Program-made: the position numbers and the translations under genes | Shown here: piece by piece, positions 46,535 through 55,649 of the stretch | How positions within the stretch are numbered: the first letter of the stretch is position 1 | Layout of the letters: the number at the start of each line of letters is the position of its first letter | Source: Herbiconiux flava | GTDB taxonomy: Bacteria > Actinomycetota > Actinomycetes > Actinomycetales > Microbacteriaceae | Length of the DNA stretch: 64,000 nt | Assembly (NCBI RefSeq): GCF_013409865.1 | Contig: NZ_JACCBM010000001.1 | Location: 2,480,001 to 2,544,000 of the forward strand | Direction of reading: 5' to 3' | The notes under the pieces: model-generated | Databases searched by the model: none | Told to the model about the DNA's origin: nothing | What the model saw: the letters and a program-made list of their open reading frames with translations, nothing else

Positions 46535-47104
46535 ATGACGAGATGGGCTCCGGACGCGGCACTGCGGCTGGAGGCGGCGGCGCTCGATCTCGTGGAGGAG
46601 CAGGGCTATGCGGCCACCACGGTGCCGCAGATCACGGCACGGGCGGGGCTGACCACCCGCACCTTCTTCCGGCACTTCGCCGACAAGCGGGACGTCTTCT
46701 TCCTGCGCGACCGCGAGTTCCCGAGGGTGGTCGCGGAGGCGCTGGAGGACGTGCCCGCCGGGGCGGACGCGCTCGACGTGGTGCGACAGGGGCTCGCCCG
46801 CGCCGTATCGCCGCTGGAGGGGTGGCGCGAGCTGATCCTCCGGCGTCGGGCGGTCATCCGGGCGGAGGACCAGCTGCGGGAACGCGAGCTGCTGAAGTCG
46901 GCGCACCTCGCCGACGCGATCGCGGGCGGCCTCGTCGCTCGTTCGGTGCCGCCCGGGCGCGCGCGGCTGATCGCCTCGCTCGCCGTGCTCGTGTTCGACC
47001 GCTCCCTCGACTCCTGGCTCGACGCACCGCCCGGCCGCCCGCTCGCCGCCGCGGTCGACGCCTCCTGGAACGAGCTCGAGGCGCTGCTCGCGACTCGGGA
47101 ATGA
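46535..47104 (+). CDS. TetR-family transcriptional regulator
   Basis: A 189-residue repressor with an N-terminal TetR helix-turn-helix (LVEEQGYAATTVPQITARAG, then TTRTFFRHFADKRDVFFLRD) and a C-terminal helical ligand domain. Two palindromic operators lie 12-52 bases before its ATG, suggesting autorepression and repression of the divergent oxidoreductase. The inducing ligand is unknown; electrophilic quinones are plausible given the partner. Confidence 0.9.
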   Translation: MTRWAPDAALRLEAAALDLVEEQGYAATTVPQITARAGLTTRTFFRHFADKRDVFFLRDREFPRVVAEALEDVPAGADALDVVRQGLARAVSPLEGWRELILRRRAVIRAEDQLRERELLKSAHLADAIAGGLVARSVPPGRARLIASLAVLVFDRSLDSWLDAPPGRPLAAAVDASWNELEALLATRE

Positions 47105-47122
47105 GCGGGCCGAGCGGCCGGG

Positions 47123-48010
47123 TCAGTCGGCGGGAGCCGCCGCCGGGGCGGGGTGGGGGACCCCGCCCCAGCGCTGGGCCGTGCGGTGCTCGTGCAGGGC
47201 GCGCTCGGCGTGCAGGGCCGGGTAGATGCCGAGGAAGACGGCCATCGGCGCGAGCAGGCGCACGTCGTGGATGCCGTGGGCGGCGTAGGTGCGCTGGAAG
47301 CGCTCGACGTAGTAGAGGTAGTCGCGCGGCGAGGAGTCGAGGCGGCGGGCCGACATGCCCACCGTCATCGCCGAGACGTAGCCGACCTTGAGGCCCTTGA
47401 GGGCGAGGTGCACGGCCAGGTCGATGTCCTCGTGCATGAGGTCCTCACGGTCGGCGCAGACGTCGCCGCGCACGGCCAGCCAGGCCTCCTTCGTGATCGC
47501 CATGTTCGTGCCGAAGAGGAAGACGTAGTCGCCCGCGAGCTTGACCTGCAGCTTCCGGAAGGCGTCGTCGGCGTGGTGGCCGAAGCGCCGCATCGGCATG
47601 TCGTAGTACTCGACCGGTCCGCTGGCCGCCACGAAGTCGCCGGTCGAGAAGGCGAGCTGCACCTGCTCCACCCAGTTCGGCGCGAGGGCGGTGTCGGCGT
47701 CGATGCGGCCGATCACGGTGCCGGTCGCGGCGTCGAAGCCGGCGTTCCGGGTGGGGGTGATGCCCTGCTCGGCGTCCTGCTCGATCAGCCGGATGTTCGC
47801 CTCCGGGAACGCCTGGATCATCGCCTCGACCGCCGCCCGCGTGCCGTCGGTCGAGCGGTTGTCGACCACCACGATCTCGTGCGCGGGCACCGTCTGCTCG
47901 ATCGCGGCGACGAGGCAGTGACGGATGCCCGCCTCCTCGTTGTACGCGGGGATGACGATCGACACCGTCGGCAGCGCGGCGGCGGGGAGCGGGGAGAGGC
48001 TGTCGGTCAC
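47123..48010 (-). CDS. Family 2 glycosyltransferase
   Basis: A 295-residue GT-A fold enzyme: VSIVIPAYNEEAGIRHCLVA at the N-terminus, VVDNRSTDGT, the metal-binding DxD motif in GRIDADTALAPNWVEQV, and HEDIDLAVHLALKGLKVGYV in the acceptor region. It transfers a sugar from a nucleotide donor to a lipid or glycan. A weakly hydrophobic segment near the C-terminus (LLAPMAVFLGIYPALHA) may associate with the membrane. The GTG start has GAAGGAT seven bases upstream. Donor and acceptor unknown. Confidence 0.88.
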   Translation of the reverse strand: MTDSLSPLPAAALPTVSIVIPAYNEEAGIRHCLVAAIEQTVPAHEIVVVDNRSTDGTRAAVEAMIQAFPEANIRLIEQDAEQGITPTRNAGFDAATGTVIGRIDADTALAPNWVEQVQLAFSTGDFVAASGPVEYYDMPMRRFGHHADDAFRKLQVKLAGDYVFLFGTNMAITKEAWLAVRGDVCADREDLMHEDIDLAVHLALKGLKVGYVSAMTVGMSARRLDSSPRDYLYYVERFQRTYAAHGIHDVRLLAPMAVFLGIYPALHAERALHEHRTAQRWGGVPHPAPAAAPAD

Positions 48011-48140
48011 GTCGGATCCTTCGATCGGGAGCGGGGCGGGGACGCCGGTCGGTGCCGTCAGTCTGGCAGAGCGCGGGCACCGGGCGACAGGTGCAGATGA
48101 TCGTTGGGCTGCGAGTGCGCGGGGGCGGGCATCCGGAGCA

Positions 48141-48157
48141 GTAGCGTGGGCGGGGTG
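48141..48157 (+). promoter_or_regulatory. Leaderless promoter/start of the GH3 gene
   Basis: TAGCGT (48,141-48,146) followed after eight bases by GTG (48,155-48,157). No ribosome site lies between, consistent with a leaderless mRNA. Confidence 0.4.
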
Positions 48158-50683
48158 AGCGAGTCGGGCGACCGGATGACGTCGGAGGACGTGAGTGCCC
48201 TGGTCGCGCGCCTGACCGACGCCGAGAAGGTCGCGCTGACCGCCGGGGCCGACGCGTGGACGACGGTGGCGGTGCCGCGGCTCGGCATCCCGGCGCTGAG
48301 GCTCGGCGACGGCCCGCACGGGGTGCGGCGGCCGCGCGACGGGTCGGGGCTGTCGATGTTCGACTCGCATCCGGCGACCTGCTTCCCCACGGCGGCGGCG
48401 CTCGGGGCGAGCTGGGACGAGTCGCTCGTCCGCGAGGTCGGCGCGGCCCTCGGTCGGGAGGCCGCCGCGCACGGCATCGGGGTGCTGCTCGGGCCGGGGG
48501 TGAACCTCAAGCGCACGCCGGTGGGCGGGCGGAACTTCGAGTACTTCTCGGAGGATCCGCTGGTCTCGGCCCGGCTCGGCGCCGCCTGGGTCGAGGGCGT
48601 GCAGGCCACGGGCGTGGGGGCGTCGCTGAAGCACGTCGCCGCGAACGACACCGAAGAGCGGCGGTACGGCATCGACGTGGTGGTCGACGAGCGGGCCCTG
48701 CGGGAGCTGTACCTCGCGCCCTTCGAGCACATCGTGCGCACGGCGCGGCCCGCCACCGTGATGGCCGCCTACAACCGGCTGAACGGCGAGCACTGCACCG
48801 AGTCGCGGTGGCTGCTGACCGGCGTGCTGCGGAGCGAGTGGGGGTTCGACGGGGTGGTCGTTTCCGACTGGGGGGCGTCATGGGATCGGGCGACGTCGAT
48901 CCCCGCGGGCACCGACCTGAGCATGCCGGGGCTCGGCCGGGGCGACGACACCCTCGTGCGGCGGTCGCTGGCGACGGATGCTCGGCCCGGGTCGCTCGGA
49001 CGGGGTGCGCTCGACGCGGCGGCCGCGCGCGTGCTGCGGCTCGTCACGGCGCACGCCGGCGCGGCGGTGGGGGCGCCGGAGCCCGACCTCCGGGCCCATC
49101 ACGAGCTGGCGCGGCGCGCGGCGGCGGCGGGCACGGTGCTGCTGCAGAACGACGGGGTGCTGCCGATCCGGGTGGGGGCGAGCGTCGCGGTGATCGGAGC
49201 CATGGCGGCCGAGCCGCGCTACCAGGGGGCGGGGAGCTCGCACGTGGTGCCGACCCGGCTCGACACGCTGCTCGACTCCCTCCGCGCCGCGGTCGGAACC
49301 TCAGCCGGAGCGGGTGGCGGGGCGACGGCAGCGGGCGGGGTCGGGCGGGGCGCGCATCCGGGAGCCGTGGTGTTCGCCACGGGGTACGACGGGGCCACGA
49401 ATCGGGCGAGCGACGCGCAGCTGCGGGAGGCGGGGCGGGTCGCCGCCGCGGCCGACGTGGCCGTCGTGGTAGTGGGACTGCCCGAGACCTACGAGACCGA
49501 GGGCGTCGACCGCGAGCACCTGCGGCTGCCCGTCGACCACGATCGACTGGTCGAGACGGTGCGGGCGGCGAATCCGCGCACGGTCGTGGTGCTGCAGAAC
49601 GGGGCACCCGTCGAGCTGCCGTGGCGCCGGGACGTCGCGGCGATCCTCGAGGGCTACCTCGGCGGACAGGCGGGCGGCAGCGCTCTCGCCGAGGTGCTGC
49701 TCGGGCTGGCCGAACCGGGCGGACGCCTGGCCGAGACCTTCCCCGAGCGCTACCACGATCATCCGCTCGCCCACCTGCCGAACGGCCCCGCGACCGTCGA
49801 GTACCGCGAGAGCCTGTACCTCGGCCACCGCTGGTTCGACAGCGCCGGCGAGGACGTGGCGTTCTGCTTCGGCCACGGCCTCTCGTACACGCGCTTCGCC
49901 TGGGGCGAGCCGGTGATCGAGCGGGGCGACGACGAGGTGACGGTGCGGGTCACCGTGACGAACACGGGGGAGCGCGCCGGCTCCGAGGTCGTGCAGCTGT
50001 ACCTGCACGACGGCTCGGCCGAGACCTTCCGGCCCGAGCAGGAGCTGCGCGGCTTCGCGAAGGCGACGCTCGAGCCCGGAGCGAGCGAGACGCTCACGCT
50101 GACGCTCGGGCGCCGCGCGTTCTCGTGGTGGAACCCCTGGGCATCCGCCTGGCAGCTCTCGCCGGGCCCGTTCGAGCTGCGGCTCGGCCGGTCCTCGCGC
50201 GATGTCGTGCACCGGCTCGCGATCACGGCGCCGGGCGAACCCGCGCGCCCGGCCGCGCCCGCCGAGGTACCCCGGGCCTACCGTGCGCCGTCACGCGCGC
50301 TCGGGTTCCCACGCGCCGACTTCGAGCGGATGCTCGGCCGCTCCCTCCCGCCGAACGACCCGGCCCCGCCCGGCCGTTTCACCCTCGACACTGCTCTGGG
50401 CGACATGCAGGGCACCCGCGCCGGGCGTCTGCTGCTCGGCGCCGTGCACTCGCAGGCGCTGAAGACGCTCGGCGCGCCGGACGCCCCCGGCGTGCACGCG
50501 GCGGCGGGGGAGGTGGTGGCGCAGCTGACATTCCGGATGCTGCCCACCGTCACCGACGGCCTCCTCGGCCGCCGGCGCACGCTGTGGCTGCTCGGGGTGA
50601 TGAACGCTCTCAGTCGCGCAGGTCGTCGGGCGCCTTGTCGCCGAAGGGCTGCCCCTCGTCGGGCTCGAGGATCTCGGAGCTGA
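48155..50683 (+). CDS. Beta-glucosidase, glycoside hydrolase family 3
   Basis: An 842-residue GH3 enzyme: an N-terminal barrel domain with KHVAANDTEERRYGIDVVVDE-type substrate residues and the catalytic nucleophile Asp in GVVVSDWGAS, a second domain (AAAGTVLLQNDGVLPI), the C-terminal fibronectin-III-like domain (TVTNTGERAGSEVVQLYL), then about 130 further residues. It releases glucose or related sugars from beta-glycosides. No signal peptide, so it acts on imported oligosaccharides. The last 74 bases are antisense to the small acidic protein gene and encode an odd Arg-rich tail, so the original stop may have been lost. ATG 48,176 is an alternative start. Confidence 0.9.
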   Translation: MSESGDRMTSEDVSALVARLTDAEKVALTAGADAWTTVAVPRLGIPALRLGDGPHGVRRPRDGSGLSMFDSHPATCFPTAAALGASWDESLVREVGAALGREAAAHGIGVLLGPGVNLKRTPVGGRNFEYFSEDPLVSARLGAAWVEGVQATGVGASLKHVAANDTEERRYGIDVVVDERALRELYLAPFEHIVRTARPATVMAAYNRLNGEHCTESRWLLTGVLRSEWGFDGVVVSDWGASWDRATSIPAGTDLSMPGLGRGDDTLVRRSLATDARPGSLGRGALDAAAARVLRLVTAHAGAAVGAPEPDLRAHHELARRAAAAGTVLLQNDGVLPIRVGASVAVIGAMAAEPRYQGAGSSHVVPTRLDTLLDSLRAAVGTSAGAGGGATAAGGVGRGAHPGAVVFATGYDGATNRASDAQLREAGRVAAAADVAVVVVGLPETYETEGVDREHLRLPVDHDRLVETVRAANPRTVVVLQNGAPVELPWRRDVAAILEGYLGGQAGGSALAEVLLGLAEPGGRLAETFPERYHDHPLAHLPNGPATVEYRESLYLGHRWFDSAGEDVAFCFGHGLSYTRFAWGEPVIERGDDEVTVRVTVTNTGERAGSEVVQLYLHDGSAETFRPEQELRGFAKATLEPGASETLTLTLGRRAFSWWNPWASAWQLSPGPFELRLGRSSRDVVHRLAITAPGEPARPAAPAEVPRAYRAPSRALGFPRADFERMLGRSLPPNDPAPPGRFTLDTALGDMQGTRAGRLLLGAVHSQALKTLGAPDAPGVHAAAGEVVAQLTFRMLPTVTDGLLGRRRTLWLLGVMNALSRAGRRAPCRRRAAPRRARGSRS

Positions 50684-50852
50684 AGTCGCGCCAGTCGGGC
50701 TGCGCGTCGCCGGGGGCGGCGGCGGCGTCGGGCTCGGCGGTGTCCGCGTCGTCGGGGATGCCCTCCTCGAGAATCGCGCCGTCGGGGTCGGGCGAGGCAG
50801 GGACGCCCGCGAACTCGATGCCGGTCTGGTCGGGGTCGCTGGGAAGGGACAT
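50610..50852 (-). CDS. Small acidic hypothetical protein
   Basis: An 80-residue, strongly acidic and Pro-rich protein (for example DDADTAEPDAAAAPGDAQPD) ending DEGQPFGDKAPDDLRD, with no membrane segment. ATG 50,852 was chosen because GGAG lies seven bases upstream; ATG 50,864 is in frame but has no ribosome site. It follows the FAD monooxygenase gene on the same strand by 38 bases and probably shares its transcript. Its 3' end overlaps the convergent GH3 gene. Function unknown; it looks intrinsically disordered. Confidence 0.7.
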   Translation of the reverse strand: MSLPSDPDQTGIEFAGVPASPDPDGAILEEGIPDDADTAEPDAAAAPGDAQPDWRDFSSEILEPDEGQPFGDKAPDDLRD

Positions 50853-50890
50853 GGTGTTCTCCATTCGTGGTGGGTGGGAGGTGGTGGTGA

Positions 50891-52036
50891 TCAGTGGGCG
50901 AAGGGGAGGGACGCGGCGAGGCGGCGGCCGTAGTCGGAGATCGCCCGGCCCACGGGCAGGCGCTCGGCGTCGTAGCGGGCGAGGGCGCGGCCGAGCGGCA
51001 GCGCGTCGAGCAGGGCGCTGAGCGCCATGGCGTCGCCGGCAGCCTTCGCCGCCCCCATCGCCGTGTGCGGGCGCACCACCACGGCGGCGTCGCCGAGGAG
51101 CACCACCCGCCCCTGGGTGAGTCGCGGGGGCACGTAGTCGAAGATCGCCTGGAGGAAGGGCCGCGGCTCCGCGGCGACGGCGTCGGCGAAGGGCGGCGGG
51201 AGCTCCCGCGTCGCGGCCGAGACGAGGTCGTCGCGGAGGGGCGACGGCAGCTGTCCGGGAGCGAGGGACACGTCGGTGGGTGGGCGGCCGGCCGACTCCA
51301 TGAGGGCGGCGAGGGCATCCGGAGCCATCGGACGGTACCAGACCCAGTTGTAGCGCCGATCGCCCCGCGTGATCTCACCCGCCGGGCCCGGCACGAGGTA
51401 GCCGAGCAAGTGCGAGCGCGGGCCGGTGAAGAAGCCGAAGCGCTCGAGCAGCACCGAGCCGGCGGCGGCGGGCAGCGCCGACTCGGGCACCAGGCCGCGC
51501 CAGGTGACATAGCCGGCGGGGGAGTTCGCGGTGCGGCCGGGGGCGACGGCCTCGCGGGCGACGGAGCCGAGGCCGTCGGCGCCGATGACGAGGTCGAACG
51601 CCTCGCGCCGGTCGCCCTCGAGCTCGATCACGGCCTGCTGCTCGGTGCCGTGCACGCTGCGCACCCGGCTGGCGAGCCGGTACGCGTCCCTCGGCACGGC
51701 GGCGCGGAGCACCTCGTAGAGGTGGTCCCAGGAGAGCTGCGTCTGCGGGGTCGGATCGCGGTGCACCACGCCGCCCTCGCGGTTCAGCGTGATGCGCTCG
51801 TGGGCCACCACGCCGATCCGCCCGGCGTCGTCGCGGCCGATCAGGTGCAGCAGCTCGAACAGCTCCTGCTGTGCGACGAGGCCCGCCCCGCGGCGGGCGA
51901 GGCCGTGCTCGGAGCGCTCGAGGACGGTGACGCGATGGCCGGCCCTGCTGAGCAGGGAGGCGGCGAACAGGCCGCCGATCGAGCCGCCGACGACCGCGAT
52001 GTCGAGGCGCGGCGGGGTGCCCGGCGTCGTCGTCAT
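50891..52036 (-). CDS. FAD-dependent monooxygenase (PHBH-like)
   Basis: A 381-residue class A flavoprotein monooxygenase: dinucleotide motif [20 protein letters not shown] at the N-terminus, [17 protein letters not shown] (DG motif) and [20 protein letters not shown] (GD motif). Such enzymes hydroxylate aromatic or polyketide-like compounds with NAD(P)H and oxygen. The start overlaps the stop of the His-rich gene upstream (ATGA), so the two are translated together. Substrate unknown. Confidence 0.9.
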   Translation of the reverse strand: MTTTPGTPPRLDIAVVGGSIGGLFAASLLSRAGHRVTVLERSEHGLARRGAGLVAQQELFELLHLIGRDDAGRIGVVAHERITLNREGGVVHRDPTPQTQLSWDHLYEVLRAAVPRDAYRLASRVRSVHGTEQQAVIELEGDRREAFDLVIGADGLGSVAREAVAPGRTANSPAGYVTWRGLVPESALPAAAGSVLLERFGFFTGPRSHLLGYLVPGPAGEITRGDRRYNWVWYRPMAPDALAALMESAGRPPTDVSLAPGQLPSPLRDDLVSAATRELPPPFADAVAAEPRPFLQAIFDYVPPRLTQGRVVLLGDAAVVVRPHTAMGAAKAAGDAMALSALLDALPLGRALARYDAERLPVGRAISDYGRRLAASLPFAH

Positions 52037-52284
52037 TCCAGTCGGTCGGTGTCGCGGTTCGAGCCGTGGGCGCCGTGGTGCTCGGAGCCGTGGTGCTCGG
52101 ACCCGTGGTGCTCGGACCCGTGGTGCTCGTGATGCTCGCCGCGTCGTCGTCCGCCGTAGCGCAGGCCCGCTTCGACGGCCTCCTCCTTGGTGCGGAACGG
52201 CCCGCTGACCGTGCGGGACTCCCCGGCCTCGCGGTTGTACCAGGAGCCGTCCTGGTGGTAGGTCTCGACGTCGTCCTGCGACAT
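52033..52284 (-). CDS. DUF2188-like protein with a His-rich repeat tail
   Basis: An 83-residue protein. The N-terminal half ([35 protein letters not shown]) matches the short DUF2188 pattern. The C-terminal half is a tandem repeat of Ser-Glu-His-His-Gly encoded by 15-base units, giving about ten His residues and a likely metal-binding tail. GGAGGAA precedes the ATG. It is the first gene of an operon with the FAD monooxygenase. The role of the tail is not known. Confidence 0.8.
   Translation of the reverse strand: MSQDDVETYHQDGSWYNREAGESRTVSGPFRTKEEAVEAGLRYGGRRRGEHHEHHGSEHHGSEHHGSEHHGAHGSNRDTDRLE
52073..52132 (-). repeat. Four 15-base tandem repeats encoding SEHHG
   Basis: CCGTGGTGCTCGGAC-type units at 52,073, 52,088, 52,103 and 52,118, almost identical, so copy number may vary between strains without changing the frame. 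Confidence 0.85.
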
Positions 52285-52426
52285 GGTTCCTCCTTCGTCG
52301 GAGGCTCCTGTCTACCCCGCGGGACGGGCCGCGTCTTCCGACCGTGGTCGGAAGAGCATGCACACCCCGCCGGGCCGGAGGGAGCGCGCTCTGGACTTCG
52401 GGGCCGGCTGTCGCGAAGATCGACGC

Positions 52427-52927
52427 ATGAGCACCGCACGCACCCCCACCGGTCGCCGCGAGCCCCGCGGCGGGGCCGATGCCCTCGTGCTCGAGCGGGC
52501 GTTCCCGGATGCGGCCGAGACGGTCTGGGCCGCCATCACCGAGCCGGCCCGCCTCGAGCGCTGGATCGGCACCTGGTCGGGCGACCCGGCCACCGGCACC
52601 GTCGACTTCGCGATGACGGCCGAGGGCGACGACGTCGCCGCCGAGCCGGTCGAGGTCTCGGTGTGCGAGACGCCGTCGCGCCTCGCGGTGAGCCTCGGCG
52701 AGGGCTGGCGCCTCGAGCTCACGCTCGCGGCAGCCGCCCCGGGCACGGTGCTCACCTTCGCCCACCTGGTCGACGATCCTGACGCCATGGCCGACGTCGG
52801 GCCCGGCTGGGAGTACTACCTCGACCGGCTCACGGTCGCCCTCGCGGGCGGCGAGGTGGCGGACATCCGCTTCGCCGACTACCACCCCGCCCAGTGCGAC
52901 TACTACCGGGAGCTCTTCGCGAGCTGA
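52427..52927 (+). CDS. SRPBCC-family protein (AHSA1-like)
   Basis: A 166-residue START/Bet v1-like domain: [20 protein letters not shown], then [20 protein letters not shown], and a C-terminal [19 protein letters not shown] helix. The fold binds small hydrophobic ligands; this subgroup (activator of Hsp90 ATPase homology) has no defined substrate. It reads into the photolyase gene direction with a 55-base gap and may share its transcript. Confidence 0.85.
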   Translation: MSTARTPTGRREPRGGADALVLERAFPDAAETVWAAITEPARLERWIGTWSGDPATGTVDFAMTAEGDDVAAEPVEVSVCETPSRLAVSLGEGWRLELTLAAAAPGTVLTFAHLVDDPDAMADVGPGWEYYLDRLTVALAGGEVADIRFADYHPAQCDYYRELFAS

Positions 52928-52982
52928 CCGTTTCAGCGCTCAGATCGCAGCCGATGTCGGAGGTGCCGGGTAGGAAGGGATC

Positions 52983-54473
52983 ATGACCTCCGGAGCACGC
53001 GCCGCCGACGAGCGCACGCGGTGGGTGTTCGCGGGGCAGCTGGGGCCGCTGTTCGACGACGGGGGGCCCATGATGATCGTCGAGGCGCGGTCGGTCTTCG
53101 GGCGGCGGCCGATGCACCGGGCGAAGGCCCATCTGCTGCTCTCGGCGATGCGGCACCGCGCCGCCGAGCTGGGCGAGCGGGTCGAGTACCACCGGGTCGA
53201 GCGCTACTCCGAGGCCGTCGACGGCCGTGACGACCTCGAGGTGATCGACCCGACGAGCTGGGCCGCCCGCCGCTTCGTGCGCCGCCGCGGCATCGCGGTG
53301 CTGCCGAGCCGGGGCTTCGTCACCTCCGAGGCCGACTTCGCCGTCTGGGCCGCGACGCGGGCGGGCAAGCGGCTGCTGATGGAGGACTTCTACCGCACCG
53401 TGCGCGAGCGAACCGGGCTGCTGATGCGCGGCGACCAGCCCGAGGGCGGCCGCTTCAACTTCGACCACGACAACCGCACCCCGCCGCCGAAGAACGCGGC
53501 GCGTCTCGGGCTGCCCGACCCGCGGTGGCCGGTCGAGGACGAGATCGACCAGGAGGTGCGCGCCGACCTCGACGCCTGGCAGTGCGACGGCCGCGTCACC
53601 CTCGTCGGCGACGACGGGCCGCGGCGCTTCGCGGCCACCCCTGCCGAGGCCGAGCGCGCGCTGGCCGACTTCGTCGAGTCGCGGCTGAACGACTTCGGCC
53701 CCTTCGAGGACGCCATGCTCGACGGGGACTGGACGATGGCGCACTCCCTGCTCAGCGCCCCCATGAACCTCGGCCTCCTCGATCCGCTGCAGGTCGTCGA
53801 GACGGTCGTGGCCGAATACCACGCGGGCAACGCCCCGCTGTCGAGCGTCGAGGGCTTCACCCGGCAGATCATCGGCTGGCGTGACTACGTCTGGCACCTC
53901 TACTGGCACCTCGGCGAGGGCTATCGCACGGGCAGCAACGCGCTCGGCGCGCATCAGCCCCTCCCGGAGGCCTTCCGGCAGCTCGACCCGGCGGCCATCG
54001 AGGCGAACTGCCTGCACGAGACCATCGACGGCATGCGGCGGCACGGCTGGGCGCATCACATCCAGCGGCTGATGGTGCTCGGCAACTGGGCGCTGCAGCA
54101 CGGCTACGACCCGGTCGCGCTGAACGACTGGTTCGTCGACATGTTCGTCGACGGCACGCCCTGGGTCATGCCCGCGAACGTGATCGGCATGTCGCAGCAC
54201 GCCGACGGCGGCATCGTCGCCACCAAGCCCTACGCCTCGGGCGGGGCGTACATCGCGAAGATGTCCGACTACTGCGGCAGCTGCGTGTTCGACCCGAAGG
54301 TGCGGCTCGGCGAGAACGCGTGCCCGTTCACCGCGGGGTACTGGGCGTTCCTCGACCGGGTCGAGCCGCGCATCCGGGGCAACCACCGCATGGCGCAACC
54401 GCTCGCGGGGCTCCGCCGGCTCGCCGACCGCGACGCCGTCGTCGACCAGGAGCGTCACCGCGACCGCTGGTGA
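52983..54473 (+). CDS. Iron-sulfur bacterial cryptochrome/photolyase (FeS-BCP, PhrB/CryB-like)
   Basis: A 496-residue deoxyribodipyrimidine photolyase-related protein. The N-terminal domain (WVFAGQLGPLFDDGGPMMIV, MHRAKAHLLLSAMRHRA) fits the DPRP family; the C-terminal FAD domain has QIIGWRDYVWHLYWH and WALQHGYDPVALNDWFVDMF. Four Cys (343, 431, 434, 447) have spacings 88, 3 and 13, identical to the cluster ligands of Agrobacterium PhrB (350, 438, 441, 454). It should carry FAD, an antenna lumazine and a [4Fe-4S] cluster and repair (6-4) photoproducts with light. Confidence 0.93.
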   Translation: MTSGARAADERTRWVFAGQLGPLFDDGGPMMIVEARSVFGRRPMHRAKAHLLLSAMRHRAAELGERVEYHRVERYSEAVDGRDDLEVIDPTSWAARRFVRRRGIAVLPSRGFVTSEADFAVWAATRAGKRLLMEDFYRTVRERTGLLMRGDQPEGGRFNFDHDNRTPPPKNAARLGLPDPRWPVEDEIDQEVRADLDAWQCDGRVTLVGDDGPRRFAATPAEAERALADFVESRLNDFGPFEDAMLDGDWTMAHSLLSAPMNLGLLDPLQVVETVVAEYHAGNAPLSSVEGFTRQIIGWRDYVWHLYWHLGEGYRTGSNALGAHQPLPEAFRQLDPAAIEANCLHETIDGMRRHGWAHHIQRLMVLGNWALQHGYDPVALNDWFVDMFVDGTPWVMPANVIGMSQHADGGIVATKPYASGGAYIAKMSDYCGSCVFDPKVRLGENACPFTAGYWAFLDRVEPRIRGNHRMAQPLAGLRRLADRDAVVDQERHRDRW

Positions 54474-54495
54474 GCACCTGAGCACGCCGACCCGG

Positions 54496-54501
54496 TAGCC
54501 T
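54496..54501 (+). promoter_or_regulatory. -10 element of the zinc dehydrogenase gene
   Basis: TAGCCT lies 44 bases before the ATG at 54,545, and an AAAGGGA ribosome site lies between. No clear -35. Confidence 0.35.
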
Positions 54502-54544
54502 CGGCTCAGCGTGCGACGACGGACGATCGAAAGGGACGCAATCG

Positions 54545-55579
54545 ATGACCTGGCCCACCGGTGAGATGCCCGTGCTGCGGATCGAGCCGGGGCGGGTGAC
54601 GCCCGGCACCGCCGCCGTGCCGCCCGAGCGTGCGGGTGAGGTGCTCGTCGAGGTGGCGTTCCTCGGCATCTGCGGCACCGACCTCGACCTGCTGCGGGGC
54701 GACAGTTACTTCGTGCGGGAGGGGCTCGCCGAGTATCCGCTGATCTTCGGGCACGAGTTCACCGGCACGGTCGTCGCCGTGGCCGACGGGGTCGAGGCGG
54801 TGGCGCCGGGCGACCGGGTGGTCGGGCAGACCGTCGTGACCTGCGGGGCGTGCACCCCGTGCCAGGCCGGGTTCCGCGACGGCTGCGAGCACCGCCAGGA
54901 GGTCGGGCTCGTGGGGCGGCAGGGGGCGGCGGCGCGGTACGTGTCGATGCCGTCCACGTCGGTGACGCGACTGCCCGAGGAAGCCTCGCTCGCGGAGGCG
55001 GTGCTGATCGAACCCGGGGTGACGGCGGTGAACGCGGTGCTCAGCACGGGAATCCGCTTCGACGACCGCGTCGCGGTTCTCGGCACCGGCACTCTCGGCC
55101 TGCTGGCCCTGGCGGTCGCGCTGCGCGTCACCCCGCACGTCGACGTGATCGGCTCGAGCGAGGCCGGCCTCGCGCTGGCGCTCGAGCTGGGCGCCGAGCG
55201 GGCACTGCGAGCGGATGCGGTGGTCGCCGGTTCCTACAGCGTCGCCATCGAGGCGGCCGGCCGGGCGAGCGGGGTGGCGATGCTCGGGCGCATCCTCCGC
55301 CCCGGGGGCCGCGCGGCGCTCGTCGGCGTGGTGGCGGGCGGGGTGCCCGACTTCGATCCGGCGCCGATCACGATGAAGGGCCTCACCGTGCACGGCATCT
55401 TCCACGGCCTCGACCACTACGGGCGGATGGCCGAGCTGATCGCCACCCCCGGGTTCCCGGCGGCGCAGCTGATCGACCGGGTGCTGCCCTGGCACGAGGC
55501 CGAGGCGGCCTTCGCCGCGCTCACCGCGGGGGAGCGTCGCCGCCCGAAGGTGCTGCTCGACCTCACGACGATGCGCTGA
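54545..55579 (+). CDS. Zinc-binding alcohol/polyol dehydrogenase (MDR family)
   Basis: A 344-residue medium-chain dehydrogenase. Catalytic zinc ligands are Cys43 (GICGTD), His70 and Glu71 (FGHEFTG); the structural zinc is held by Cys100, 103, 106 and 114 (CGACTPCQAGFRDGCE), the standard spacing. Rossmann motif VAVLGTGTLGLLALAVAL. The closest recognisable types are threonine/sorbitol dehydrogenase-like enzymes oxidising secondary alcohols with NAD(P). Convergent with the RraA-like gene. Substrate unknown. Confidence 0.92.
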   Translation: MTWPTGEMPVLRIEPGRVTPGTAAVPPERAGEVLVEVAFLGICGTDLDLLRGDSYFVREGLAEYPLIFGHEFTGTVVAVADGVEAVAPGDRVVGQTVVTCGACTPCQAGFRDGCEHRQEVGLVGRQGAAARYVSMPSTSVTRLPEEASLAEAVLIEPGVTAVNAVLSTGIRFDDRVAVLGTGTLGLLALAVALRVTPHVDVIGSSEAGLALALELGAERALRADAVVAGSYSVAIEAAGRASGVAMLGRILRPGGRAALVGVVAGGVPDFDPAPITMKGLTVHGIFHGLDHYGRMAELIATPGFPAAQLIDRVLPWHEAEAAFAALTAGERRRPKVLLDLTTMR

Positions 55580-55649
55580 CGGCCGCGGCGCGCTGGCCGC
55601 CGCGGGGTGCTGTCGGCCAGGTTGTACCGGCCGCCGAGATGCGCCGCCC

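Noticed and set aside
52073..52132. Regular 15-base repeats that could be taken for a CRISPR-like array.
   Set aside because: The units are contiguous without spacers and encode an in-frame SEHHG protein repeat.
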